Made by a program: the position numbers and the translations under genes. The notes beneath the pieces were generated by a model. The model had not been told where the DNA came from. It searched no databases and saw only the letters and a list, made by a program, of their open reading frames with translations. Of a stretch of DNA of 5,709 bases, positions 1 through 5,617 are shown piece after piece. Positions within the stretch are counted from its first letter, which is position 1; every line of letters begins with the position of its first letter. The DNA is from an uncultured Mycoplasmatota bacterium (GTDB lineage Bacteria; Bacillota_I; Bacilli_A; RF39; UBA660). Where the stretch lies: positions 1 to 5,709 of the forward strand of contig CAMOFW010000048.1 of NCBI GenBank assembly GCA_946613765.1, given 5' to 3'.

Positions 1-1
1 A

Positions 2-67
2 GAATATGCTCGCGTTGATGATCCTACAAATAATAAACCAGGTTATTTCACATTAAAAACAAATTAA
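2..67 (+). CDS. C-terminal end of an upstream gene (partial)
   Basis: The frame starting at base 2 is open from the window edge to a TAA at 65-67 and encodes 21 residues, beginning EYARVDDP and ending KPGYFTLKTN. A strong intrinsic terminator begins right at the stop codon, as expected for the true 3' end of a gene or operon. The fragment is too short to assign a family; it is polar with no membrane segment. The other forward frame inspected has a stop at base 16. It is probably a real gene end, but its product cannot be named from what is visible. Confidence 0.6.
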   Translation, partial: EYARVDDPTNNKPGYFTLKTN

Positions 68-98
68 GAATATCAATTTAACTTGATATTCTTTTTAT
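66..98 (+). terminator. Rho-independent terminator of the upstream gene
   Basis: A perfect 11-bp stem pairs AAGAATATCAA (66-76) with TTGATATTCTT (83-93) around a 6-nt loop (TTTAAC), and is followed by a T-rich tail (92-96, then AT). The left arm begins inside the stop codon of the upstream gene. The right arm also supplies the -35 element of the next promoter, so the two signals share DNA. Confidence 0.85.
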
Positions 99-112
99 AT
101 TCATTATATAAT
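83..112 (+). promoter_or_regulatory. Promoter of the three-gene operon
   Basis: A -35 box TTGATA (83-88, five of six matches to TTGACA) is separated by 18 bp from a perfect -10 box TATAAT (107-112). Transcription would start near 118-120, giving a leader of only about 14 nt before the ATG at 133. The -35 lies inside the right arm of the preceding terminator hairpin. Both boxes are near consensus for the housekeeping sigma factor, so this is likely the main promoter for the genes at 133-1713. Confidence 0.7.
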
Positions 113-132
113 TAAGTTACAGGGTGGTTAAT

Positions 133-549
133 ATGAAGTATCCTATTAAATATATGCCAATGCATATCGTCGAAGATAACATAATAAAAGCATATGTAGT
201 AGTTAAATGCTATGTGCTTGATTCTTGTTATGTCCAAGAAGTAAATGGAGAAAAAAGAATATCGCATAAAGTTGTACCCTTTTATGATAGCCAACTACAT
301 AAACAAGATATAGTATATATAAATGGTGAGTGTATTAATTATACAAGTACTAGATATGTATTTGATGATGAAGATGAGGCATTTAGATATACTAGAGCAT
401 TAAATAGGACACTAATAGCAAATTATGATGACAAAACAATAAGAAAATATGAAAATGAAGCATTTCACTTATTGCACAATGAAAATGATAAAATAATTGA
501 TTTTAATATTGCTAGACAAAGACTAAGAAAGAGAGAAGCTTATGAATGA
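133..549 (+). CDS. Hypothetical protein, 138 aa, first gene of operon
   Basis: I do not recognise this family. The in-frame GTG at 124 would give 141 aa, but that GTG lies in the GGGTGG stretch that acts as the ribosome binding site for the ATG at 133 and has no site of its own, so ATG 133 is preferred. The N-terminal half (residues about 1-78) alternates hydrophobic and polar residues (AYVVVKCYVLDSCYV, VYINGECINY), suggesting beta strands. The C-terminal part is charged and probably helical, ending in the basic stretch ARQRLRKREAYE. There is no signal peptide or membrane helix, so it is probably cytoplasmic. Cysteines are at about 26, 32 and 67. The 3' end overlaps the next gene by 8 nt, suggesting the two products are made together. 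Confidence 0.8.
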   Translation: MKYPIKYMPMHIVEDNIIKAYVVVKCYVLDSCYVQEVNGEKRISHKVVPFYDSQLHKQDIVYINGECINYTSTRYVFDDEDEAFRYTRALNRTLIANYDDKTIRKYENEAFHLLHNENDKIIDFNIARQRLRKREAYE

Positions 550-1120
550 TTGTTATTTAATAGCTTTTAATAAACAACTTAGAAAAATCAACCTAGATCA
601 AGAATTATTAAATGCTAAGTATGAAGACTTAAGTAAATTAAAATTTATTGATTCTATTACATCTAGATATGATGAAAAAGAATTAAAAGAAAAATTATTT
701 AAAAAAGGGATAATAGAAAGTGTTGATACACCAATATGTATATCTAAGGTTTCTACACTTGCTAACAAAAAAGATGTAATAAACTTTAGATTATTAACTA
801 AAGGTCCAAAAAATTATTTACTTAAAAGTATTGATGATGAAATACTTCAAGATTTTCATCAATTATATGATGCAGACAGTAATTTTAAAGAAATAGCTAA
901 TTATATTATTGGACAAGATAATATTAATAGAATATTTTATTTCAATGGATATGGTGGAAGAACTTATAAATTAGATTATCAATATGCTAGAAATATCGTA
1001 TTATCTTTAAATATATTTCAAATGTATGGAAGATTAAGTGAATACCAAGATAAAAATAATAATTATGATCAAAGTAGAGATGAAATAATTTCTTTACTTG
1101 GTAATGGTAATATTTTATAA
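542..1120 (+). CDS. Hypothetical protein, 192 aa, translationally coupled to the previous gene
   Basis: I do not recognise this family. The ATG at 542 lies inside the last codons of the upstream gene (8-nt overlap). Only a weak GAGAG (531-535) serves as ribosome binding site, so translation probably depends on ribosomes finishing the first gene. The protein appears soluble and mixed alpha/beta, with no membrane segment or signal peptide. Residues 15-60 are rich in Lys, Glu and Leu and look helical. Residues about 125-160 contain the glycine/aromatic patch IFYFNGYGGRTYKLDYQYAR, the most distinctive part. No catalytic signature is evident. It is separated by 20 nt from the thioredoxin-like gene, so the three are probably co-transcribed. 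Overlap plus lack of known domains suggests a lineage-specific protein pair that may act together. Confidence 0.8.
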   Translation: MNDCYLIAFNKQLRKINLDQELLNAKYEDLSKLKFIDSITSRYDEKELKEKLFKKGIIESVDTPICISKVSTLANKKDVINFRLLTKGPKNYLLKSIDDEILQDFHQLYDADSNFKEIANYIIGQDNINRIFYFNGYGGRTYKLDYQYARNIVLSLNIFQMYGRLSEYQDKNNNYDQSRDEIISLLGNGNIL

Positions 1121-1126
1121 TTATAT

Positions 1127-1133
1127 AGGAGGT
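1127..1133 (+). promoter_or_regulatory. Strong Shine-Dalgarno site before the thioredoxin-like gene
   Basis: AGGAGGT lies 7 nt before the ATG at 1141. It is much closer to consensus than the sites of the two upstream genes, so the third gene may be translated more strongly and independently of them. Confidence 0.85.
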
Positions 1134-1140
1134 TTTAAAA

Positions 1141-1713
1141 ATGGAAGATAGAGTAAATAAATTATATAAGTTAGTTATAGTTATATTAGTAATTGTATCA
1201 ATTGATTTATTATTAAATCTAGCTTCAGCATTTAGTGTTAAAAAGTCTGATGCATCTACAAGTAATAGCACAAGTACCCAAACTCAAACACAAACAACAA
1301 GTGAATATGATGTATCATCATTTAAAACACTATCAAATAAAGAAGTAGTAGATTTATTTAATGATAAGAAAGGTACTTATGTTGTATACTTAGGTAGATC
1401 AACATGTAGTGCATGTGTAAGTTTCTTACCTACATTAAAGACAATGCAATCTAAATACAATTATGTAACTCAATACTTAGATATTACTACTGTAGTTAAA
1501 GATAGTGAAGATTACAATAACTTAATGAAGAAATTAGAATCTAAAGTTACTTTAACTGTAAATGGTGAAACTAAGACTCAAAACTTTAGTGAATACTTCG
1601 GTTATACTCCAATGACATTTATTATCAAGAATGGTAAATTTGCCGATGGTATAGTAGGAGCTTATTCAGAAACTAAATTCCAAGAATTCTTAAATAATAA
1701 TGGAATTAAATAA
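1141..1713 (+). CDS. Membrane-anchored thioredoxin-like protein (CSAC motif)
   Basis: A likely extracytoplasmic thiol-disulfide protein. Residues 1-10 are basic/polar, 9-30 form a hydrophobic signal anchor, and 36-54 are a Ser/Thr/Gln linker containing a QTQTQT run. A thioredoxin-fold domain follows: the strand YVVYLG, then STC89-SAC92-VSF with the CxxC pair, then a helix (FLPTLKTMQSKY). The YTP157MTFIIKNGK stretch supplies the expected cis-proline before a beta strand. The only cysteines are 89 and 92. The block YLGRSTCSAC followed by a C-terminal TPM motif resembles bacteriocin transport accessory (PedC/Bta-like) thioredoxins rather than classical WCGPC thioredoxin; this is from memory of the family. 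No lipobox cysteine is present, so it is a helix anchor, not a lipoprotein. Its substrate is unknown. It is the last gene of the operon and ends in a terminator. Confidence 0.85.
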   Translation: MEDRVNKLYKLVIVILVIVSIDLLLNLASAFSVKKSDASTSNSTSTQTQTQTTSEYDVSSFKTLSNKEVVDLFNDKKGTYVVYLGRSTCSACVSFLPTLKTMQSKYNYVTQYLDITTVVKDSEDYNNLMKKLESKVTLTVNGETKTQNFSEYFGYTPMTFIIKNGKFADGIVGAYSETKFQEFLNNNGIK

Positions 1714-1737
1714 AGCATTCATAAGAATGCTTTTTTT
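1712..1737. terminator. Bidirectional terminator between convergent genes
   Basis: A 9-bp perfect stem AAAGCATTC (1712-1720) / GAATGCTTT (1725-1733) has the loop ATAA and a run of T to 1737 on the plus strand. On the minus strand the same stem is followed by TTTATTTAATT, a weaker U-tract. It begins in the TAA of the thioredoxin-like gene and lies directly after the stop codon of the minus-strand regulator, so it can end both transcripts. Confidence 0.85.
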
Positions 1738-2407
1738 AATTACAATTACTTTCTAAATTAAGTGGTATTTCATAATTTTTAATACTACCATCATCTTTAA
1801 TTGCATTTATATTTAATTTTATAGTATTATTATCATAATTCTTACATACTTGTTCATAATTATCTATATAAAATGATACTTCATTTAAATAGTCTTTTAA
1901 GGTAGTATTTTCTTTAACTATACATGATTTAATTAAGATATTATCTTCATATAAATTACACTCTATACGTTTATATATAATATTATCTTCACAACCATTA
2001 TAGTTTACTTTAGATATAAATATAGATGATTTATTTTTATCATACGTAATCATACCATTAACATCAAAATCAGAACACATAGAAGATACGCTGGAAGTGT
2101 TAAAACCACTATTTAAATTATTAATAAGTATAACAACTATAATTAATAATATAACTATAATAATAGGTATTATATATAATAATATATTATTTTTCTTATT
2201 AACTGTACCATCTAATATATCTTCAACATTTATATTAAAATCTTTAGCCATTTGTCTAATTAACAATATATCAGGTAAATTCTTACCATTTTCCCACTTT
2301 GAAACAGCCTGATAAGTTACATTATATTTATCGGCTAAATCTTTTTGAGTTAAGTTATTTTTAACTCTTATTTCTTTGATAAATTGTCCTATTTTTTCTG
2401 GGTTCAT
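1736..2407 (-). CDS. Membrane-anchored XRE-family regulator with six-cysteine extracytoplasmic domain
   Basis: A predicted one-component transmembrane transcription regulator. Residues 6-62 form a classical XRE/Cro-C1 helix-turn-helix (IKEIRVKNNLTQKDLADKYNV, then TYQAVSKWENGKNLPD, then a supporting helix). Residues 75-96 are one strongly hydrophobic membrane helix preceded by KK, so the DNA-binding domain is cytoplasmic and the C-terminus is outside. The extracytoplasmic part, about 97-223, has all six cysteines of the protein (111, 139, 150, 162, 188, 222), none being in the cytoplasmic half; an even number fits disulfide pairing. I do not recognise that outer domain. The ATG at 2407 has a good AAGGAGT site upstream. 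The gene converges on the thioredoxin-like gene and diverges from the dGTPase-family gene, sharing a palindromic promoter region with the latter, which suggests autoregulation and control of that operon. The ligand or signal is unknown. Confidence 0.85.
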   Translation of the reverse strand: MNPEKIGQFIKEIRVKNNLTQKDLADKYNVTYQAVSKWENGKNLPDILLIRQMAKDFNINVEDILDGTVNKKNNILLYIIPIIIVILLIIVVILINNLNSGFNTSSVSSMCSDFDVNGMITYDKNKSSIFISKVNYNGCEDNIIYKRIECNLYEDNILIKSCIVKENTTLKDYLNEVSFYIDNYEQVCKNYDNNTIKLNINAIKDDGSIKNYEIPLNLESNCN

Positions 2408-2427
2408 AGCTACTCCTTTAACAGTTT

Positions 2428-2454
2428 TATTATAGCATAAAATATGATATAATA
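2428..2454. promoter_or_regulatory. Symmetric divergent promoters in a 27-bp near-palindrome
   Basis: On the plus strand TGATATAAT (2445-2453) is an extended -10 element for the dGTPase-family gene. On the minus strand TGCTATAAT (2437-2429) is an extended -10 element for the regulator gene. Neither has a good -35. The two elements mirror each other around base 2441, making an imperfect palindrome with arms TATTATAgCATA (2428-2439) and TATGaTATAATA (2443-2454), 11 of 13 positions paired. Predicted starts are near 2460 (plus) and 2422 (minus). Because the -10 of each lies in the space polymerase would cover for the other, the two promoters should compete. A dimeric regulator such as the adjacent XRE protein could bind the dyad; that is inference. 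Confidence 0.65.
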
Positions 2455-2476
2455 ATATATATTTAGAGGTAATTAT

Positions 2477-3595
2477 ATGTTAGAAGAAATTAAAAATAAT
2501 ATGAATAGAGATAGATATTTATCAAATTTAGCTTGTAAGAATAGTGAAGCAATACGTTTCGAAGAAGAAGAGTCTGATATTAGACCACCATATCTAAGAG
2601 ATGCTGATCGTATTATATATTCATTATCTTATACAAGATATATAGATAAAACCCAAGTGTTTTCAAATTCAAATAATGATCATATATCTAAACGTATGAC
2701 ACATGTTCAAATGGTTAGTAAAGTAGCAAGAACAATCGGTCGTGCTTTAAACTTAAATGAAGACTTAATCGAAGCTGCTGCACTAGGACATGACATTGGA
2801 CACGTACCATTTGGTCATGAAGGAGAATATATTTTAAATAAAATAAGCTTAGAAAATAACTGTGGTTACTTTAATCATAATATTCAAAGTGTAAGAGAAT
2901 TTATGACTTTAGAAAGTCATGGTAAAGGATTAAATCTAACATTACAAGTTCTAGATGCTATTATGTGCCATAATGGTGAAATAGAACAAAAAGAATATAA
3001 ACCTATTAAGAAAACTAAAGAAGATTTTTTAAGAGAGTATAACAACGCATATACTGATAAAGAACAAAACAAAAAAATGATACCAATGACTTTAGAAGGA
3101 TGTGTAGTAAGAATATCAGACATTATCGCATATTTAGGTAGAGATATTGAAGATGCTATAAGATTAAATATGTTAAGTATTGAAGATATTCCAACATCAA
3201 TAACTAAAGTATTGGGTTCTACTAACAAAGATATAATTAATACTTTAATCATGGATATTATAAATAATAGTTTTAATAAAAATTATTTATGCTTAAGTGA
3301 TAATGTATATCAAGCACTAAGTGATTTAAAGAAATTTAACTATGAACATATTTATTCTAAAGCTCATGATGAAGAAACTATAAAAAGATGGGAACATATG
3401 TTTAGAACAGTATTTAATTACTATCTAAATGAAATAGATAATAAAGAATCTTTAATTAATAAAGAATATCTAAATCATATGAGTGAAACTTATTTAAATA
3501 ATACATCTAAACCTAGAAAAGTAATAGATTTCATAGCAGGTATGACAGATGACTATTTAATTAAGTGTGCAAAAGATATTGATAATTTATTATAA
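2477..3595 (+). CDS. dgt: dGTPase-family HD-domain triphosphohydrolase
   Basis: This cytoplasmic metal-dependent enzyme is expected to hydrolyse dNTPs to deoxynucleosides and triphosphate. Visible family motifs in order: YLRDADRIIYS (40-49), KTQVF (58-62), RMTH76VQMVSKVARTIGRALNLNEDLIEAAALGH105D106IGHVPFGH114EGE, FNHNIQSVRE (132-141), GLNLT (151-155), HNGE (165-168) and ISD215IIAYLGRDIEDA. H76, H105/D106 and D215 match the H...HD...D metal ligands. At 372 aa it is shorter than E. coli dGTPase (about 500), fitting the shorter Gram-positive dGTPase-like enzymes, so the exact nucleotide preference is uncertain and the symbol denotes the family. The divergence at RYIDKTQ, where many members have FRRL.KTQ, adds to this. 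AGAGGT (2465-2470) precedes the ATG. It is first in an apparent two-gene operon and divergent from the membrane XRE regulator. Confidence 0.9.
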   Translation: MLEEIKNNMNRDRYLSNLACKNSEAIRFEEEESDIRPPYLRDADRIIYSLSYTRYIDKTQVFSNSNNDHISKRMTHVQMVSKVARTIGRALNLNEDLIEAAALGHDIGHVPFGHEGEYILNKISLENNCGYFNHNIQSVREFMTLESHGKGLNLTLQVLDAIMCHNGEIEQKEYKPIKKTKEDFLREYNNAYTDKEQNKKMIPMTLEGCVVRISDIIAYLGRDIEDAIRLNMLSIEDIPTSITKVLGSTNKDIINTLIMDIINNSFNKNYLCLSDNVYQALSDLKKFNYEHIYSKAHDEETIKRWEHMFRTVFNYYLNEIDNKESLINKEYLNHMSETYLNNTSKPRKVIDFIAGMTDDYLIKCAKDIDNLL

Positions 3596-3628
3596 TTATA
3601 AGATAATATATAAGAGGTGTAACTAATA

Positions 3629-5356
3629 ATGAAGAATAAAAATTTTAATCCTTATAGATTAAGATCATATTTAATAGTATTTGGTTTATTAATAGCATCT
3701 TTTGCTATGGTATTTGGAAGTCTTATGTTTAGAAGCAAACTACATCCAGATTACCCATTAGTATTTTCTGATGCTAATAATAGATTAATGGTTATTACAA
3801 AGAGTAATAACTCTAAAAATGATATAGCATCTATTACTAATGCTAATATTTCATATGCTAATAATGATACTAGATATTTATTATATACAAATAATAATAA
3901 CTTATATTTACTTGATACATCAGTATCTGGAGTAGGTACTAAAATAGCTCAAAATCCAGTAGAGTATGGATTCTCTAAAGATGATAAATTAGTATATTTT
4001 ATTGATAATAACAATGACTTATTTATTTATGAAAGAAATGAATCTAAAACTACTAAAATAGCATCAAATGTTAAAGAAGTAGAAGTAGTAGATAATAATC
4101 ATATGATTTATAATCAAAATGATAATTTAATATATCAAGAAATAGGTTCTACTCCAGTATTAGTATCTAATACTTATGAAACAGTAGAATTAAATAAAGA
4201 TAATAAATTAATACTTTATAGTATTAAAAATGAAGATACTAAAGATTATTATTTATATGATATTAATACTAATACATCTAATAAAGTATTAGAGGGTGTA
4301 GTTAAACTATATGATAAAGATAATAATTATACTAAATTTATTTATACTACTAAAACAACAAGTGTTAAAGACTTCTCTAATGGTGTAAGTGATGAACACA
4401 AAGCTGCTGATAAGAACTTTGTATCATATTCATATGAAGATTATACTTCAAGAAAAATAAATAAAGAAACTTATGAAGCAAATCAAAAAGAAGAAAAGAA
4501 TATAGACTTTAGAAATCAAATAAGAGAATTAATTAAAGAAGCAGGTAATGTAGGTAATGACTTATATTATAAAAATAATAATACTACTACTTTAATTGAA
4601 TCTAATATTAATGAACTTTATTATTATAATATTAGAACACTAGTATTCTCATATACTGCATATTCCTATGATAATAATACTTTAAATATTGATAATTATA
4701 GTGATGTTGAAACATTTAAAAATGATTTTGATAATGCTAGATTAAATTCAATGTATTTTAAATATAATACTAATGAAGCATCACAAACTTACAAGAATAT
4801 AACATCTAAAGCTAAGATTTATATTAGAAATAATAATGAATATTACTTATTAGTAGAAAATAATGAATATTATGATTTATATTATAGTAAGATAACTAAT
4901 AGAACTGCTAAATTAGTAGGGGAAATAGATACTAACTTACTATCTAATAAATTAATTGAAGATTATGCTAATGGATATTTATTTGTTAACTATATTAATA
5001 ATAGATATTATCTAAACCAAGTAAGTGAAGGTAGAACTAGAACTTTAGTAGAAGATGTAACACCAAACAGTGTAGTTGTATCTGAAAATCATGAATCTAT
5101 ATACTACCTAAAATCTACTGGTGAATACATTAATGACTTAGAAATCTATAATGGATTTAGACATTCAATTCAAGCAACAGACGTATATAGTTTTATGTAT
5201 ATTAATAATGATTTAATATATGTAACTAAAAACTATGATAAGATTACTAAAACAAGTGATTTATATAGATTAGATGGTTCAAGATTAACTTTAATCTATA
5301 AAGATATTGCTGATTGGTATAGTCCATTAAAAGAAATTGAAGAAGAGGACCTATAG
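3629..5356 (+). CDS. Membrane-anchored extracytoplasmic propeller-like repeat protein, 575 aa
   Basis: The N-terminus is basic (MKNKNFNPYRLRS), followed by one hydrophobic anchor (about 14-34); the remaining roughly 540 residues should be outside. These contain repeated units of the form 'x-LhYhxxNNx-LYhhD...TKIAxxV', seen around 83-107, 119-149, 158-182, 192-224, 404-433, 449-477, 489-517 and 527-561, with a weaker one at 309-328. This pattern is typical of beta-propeller blades (TolB/DUF5050-like secreted propellers). Residues about 240-305 interrupt the repeats with a charged, partly helical insertion (ANQKEEKNIDFRNQIRELIKEAG). I see no cysteines or enzyme signature; a binding or scaffold role at the cell surface is inferred. 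AAGAGGTG (3612-3619) precedes the ATG. The gap from the dGTPase-family gene is 33 nt without a terminator, so the two share a transcript. The very high Asn content follows the AT-rich base composition. The tail EEIEEEDL-type acidic C-terminus is encoded within the terminator stem. Confidence 0.8.
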   Translation: MKNKNFNPYRLRSYLIVFGLLIASFAMVFGSLMFRSKLHPDYPLVFSDANNRLMVITKSNNSKNDIASITNANISYANNDTRYLLYTNNNNLYLLDTSVSGVGTKIAQNPVEYGFSKDDKLVYFIDNNNDLFIYERNESKTTKIASNVKEVEVVDNNHMIYNQNDNLIYQEIGSTPVLVSNTYETVELNKDNKLILYSIKNEDTKDYYLYDINTNTSNKVLEGVVKLYDKDNNYTKFIYTTKTTSVKDFSNGVSDEHKAADKNFVSYSYEDYTSRKINKETYEANQKEEKNIDFRNQIRELIKEAGNVGNDLYYKNNNTTTLIESNINELYYYNIRTLVFSYTAYSYDNNTLNIDNYSDVETFKNDFDNARLNSMYFKYNTNEASQTYKNITSKAKIYIRNNNEYYLLVENNEYYDLYYSKITNRTAKLVGEIDTNLLSNKLIEDYANGYLFVNYINNRYYLNQVSEGRTRTLVEDVTPNSVVVSENHESIYYLKSTGEYINDLEIYNGFRHSIQATDVYSFMYINNDLIYVTKNYDKITKTSDLYRLDGSRLTLIYKDIADWYSPLKEIEEEDL

Positions 5357-5369
5357 GTCTTCTTTTTTT
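5343..5369 (+). terminator. Rho-independent terminator containing the stop codon
   Basis: Stem AAGAGGACC (5343-5351) pairs with GGTCTTCTT (5356-5364) through 9 pairs including one G-U, with a TATA loop, followed by seven T (5363-5369). The TAG stop of the propeller-like gene (5354-5356) is in the loop and first stem pair, so the left arm codes for the last residues. It ends the dGTPase-family/propeller operon. Confidence 0.85.
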
Positions 5370-5494
5370 GTAAATATAATGTAAAAAATAAAAATATATT
5401 TTCATTTTAATTTGTATTCAATTACATAATAATAGGTTAAATCATTATTTAACAATTGAAATATGGCTATACAAAAAATCACTTTTAGTAAGGG
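5370..5494. other. Very AT-rich intergenic DNA without a supported gene
   Basis: No ORF with a ribosome binding site is seen. By hand count, GC from 5370 to 5548 is about 15 percent (27 of 179). The stretch contains nested inverted repeats at 5417-5460, annotated separately, and a TGTAAA word at 5380-5385 that recurs near the downstream promoter. A 14-codon frame at 5463-5507 lacks a ribosome binding site and was not called. Confidence 0.5.
5417..5460. repeat. Nested inverted repeats
   Basis: The outer arms TTCAATT (5417-5423) and AATTGAA (5454-5460) are perfect 7-bp complements. Inside them GTTAAAT (5436-5442) and ATTTAAC (5447-5453) form a perfect 7-bp inverted repeat with spacer CATT. Chance palindromes are common at this base composition, but two perfect nested pairs sharing a side are notable. 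No U-tract follows, so this is not a terminator. It may be a protein binding site or a cruciform-prone region. Confidence 0.4.
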
Positions 5495-5513
5495 TTTACA
5501 TCTTTAATGTAAA
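5495..5513. promoter_or_regulatory. Operator-like inverted repeat TTTACAT-N5-ATGTAAA
   Basis: A perfect 7-bp inverted repeat with a 5-bp spacer (TTTACATCTTTAATGTAAA) ends 3 bp before the -35 box at 5517-5522, which itself repeats the half-site word TTTACA. Its centre (5504) is about 48 bp before the predicted transcription start. Position and symmetry fit a binding site for a dimeric regulator; the regulator is unknown. Confidence 0.5.
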
Positions 5514-5516
5514 TAT

Positions 5517-5545
5517 TTTACAAAATAAAAAATATTTGATATAAG
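5517..5545 (+). promoter_or_regulatory. Promoter for the small hydrophobic peptide RNA
   Basis: TTTACA (5517-5522) and TATAAG (5540-5545) are separated by exactly 17 bp, each with one mismatch to consensus. The predicted start is near 5552, giving a leader of about 66 nt before the ATG at 5618. GC changes from about 15 percent upstream to about 39 percent (27 of 69) in 5549-5617, as expected where a structured RNA begins. Confidence 0.65.
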
Positions 5546-5551
5546 ATTCAA

Positions 5552-5617
5552 GACACACCTTGTTTTAGTCAAAATCAGCTATGCTTGTGCCTTTCTTTTA
5601 TGAAAGGAGGGATGCTT
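5552..5617 (+). ncRNA. Structured leader that can hide the ribosome binding site
   Basis: This is the predicted 5' untranslated RNA of the small peptide gene. CCTTTC (5590-5595) pairs perfectly with GAAAGG (5602-5607) around the loop TTTTAT, covering the first half of the AAGGAGG ribosome binding site. Closer to the 5' end CAAG-ACACAC-CTTG (5549-5562) can form a small hairpin, and its CCTT (5558-5561) could pair with AAGG (5604-5607) as an alternative. The words ATGCTTGTG (5581-5589) and ATGCTTATG (5612-5620) form a 9-base direct repeat with one mismatch, the second including the start codon. Such arrangements are known to hold back translation of Fst-type toxin RNAs. Confidence 0.5.
5604..5610 (+). 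promoter_or_regulatory. Strong Shine-Dalgarno site deciding the start of the 22-aa peptide
   Basis: AAGGAGG with a 7-nt spacer before ATG 5618. Two in-frame ATGs upstream are disfavoured: 5600 lies before the site and has none of its own, and 5612 is 1 nt after it. This supports 5618 as the start. Confidence 0.75.

Noticed and set aside
124..132. GTG start at 124 for the first operon gene.
   Set aside because: The GTG is part of the GGGTGG region serving the ATG at 133 and would sit only about 5 nt from the predicted transcription start.
547..570. Use of TGA as tryptophan (Mollicutes code 4), which would extend the first gene past 549.
   Set aside because: The extension would add only seven residues before TAA, all Trp codons in the window are TGG, and the standard stop gives the usual short coupled overlap.
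2097..2312. Plus-strand ORF of 71 codons opposite the regulator gene.
   Set aside because: It is a shadow of the XRE/membrane coding strand, has no ribosome binding site, and its hydrophobicity mirrors the antisense membrane helix.
2917..3252. Minus-strand ORF of 111 codons within the dGTPase-family gene.
   Set aside because: It lies wholly opposite conserved catalytic motifs of a well-supported gene and has no start signals.
5463..5507. 14-codon plus-strand frame beginning ATGGCTATACAA.
   Set aside because: No ribosome binding site and no promoter in position; it runs through the operator-like inverted repeat.
5495..5522. Possible Xer dif-like site because TTTACAT and ATGTAAA resemble Firmicutes dif arms.
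   Set aside because: The gap between the arms is 5 bp, not the roughly 10 bp expected between those words in dif, and the outer arm bases do not match.
5562..5586. GTTTTAG followed later by AGCTATGCTT, resembling pieces of the type II-A CRISPR repeat.
   Set aside because: The two pieces are separated by eight unrelated bases, occur once, and there is no spacer array or cas gene; the match is explained better as the leader of the small peptide RNA.
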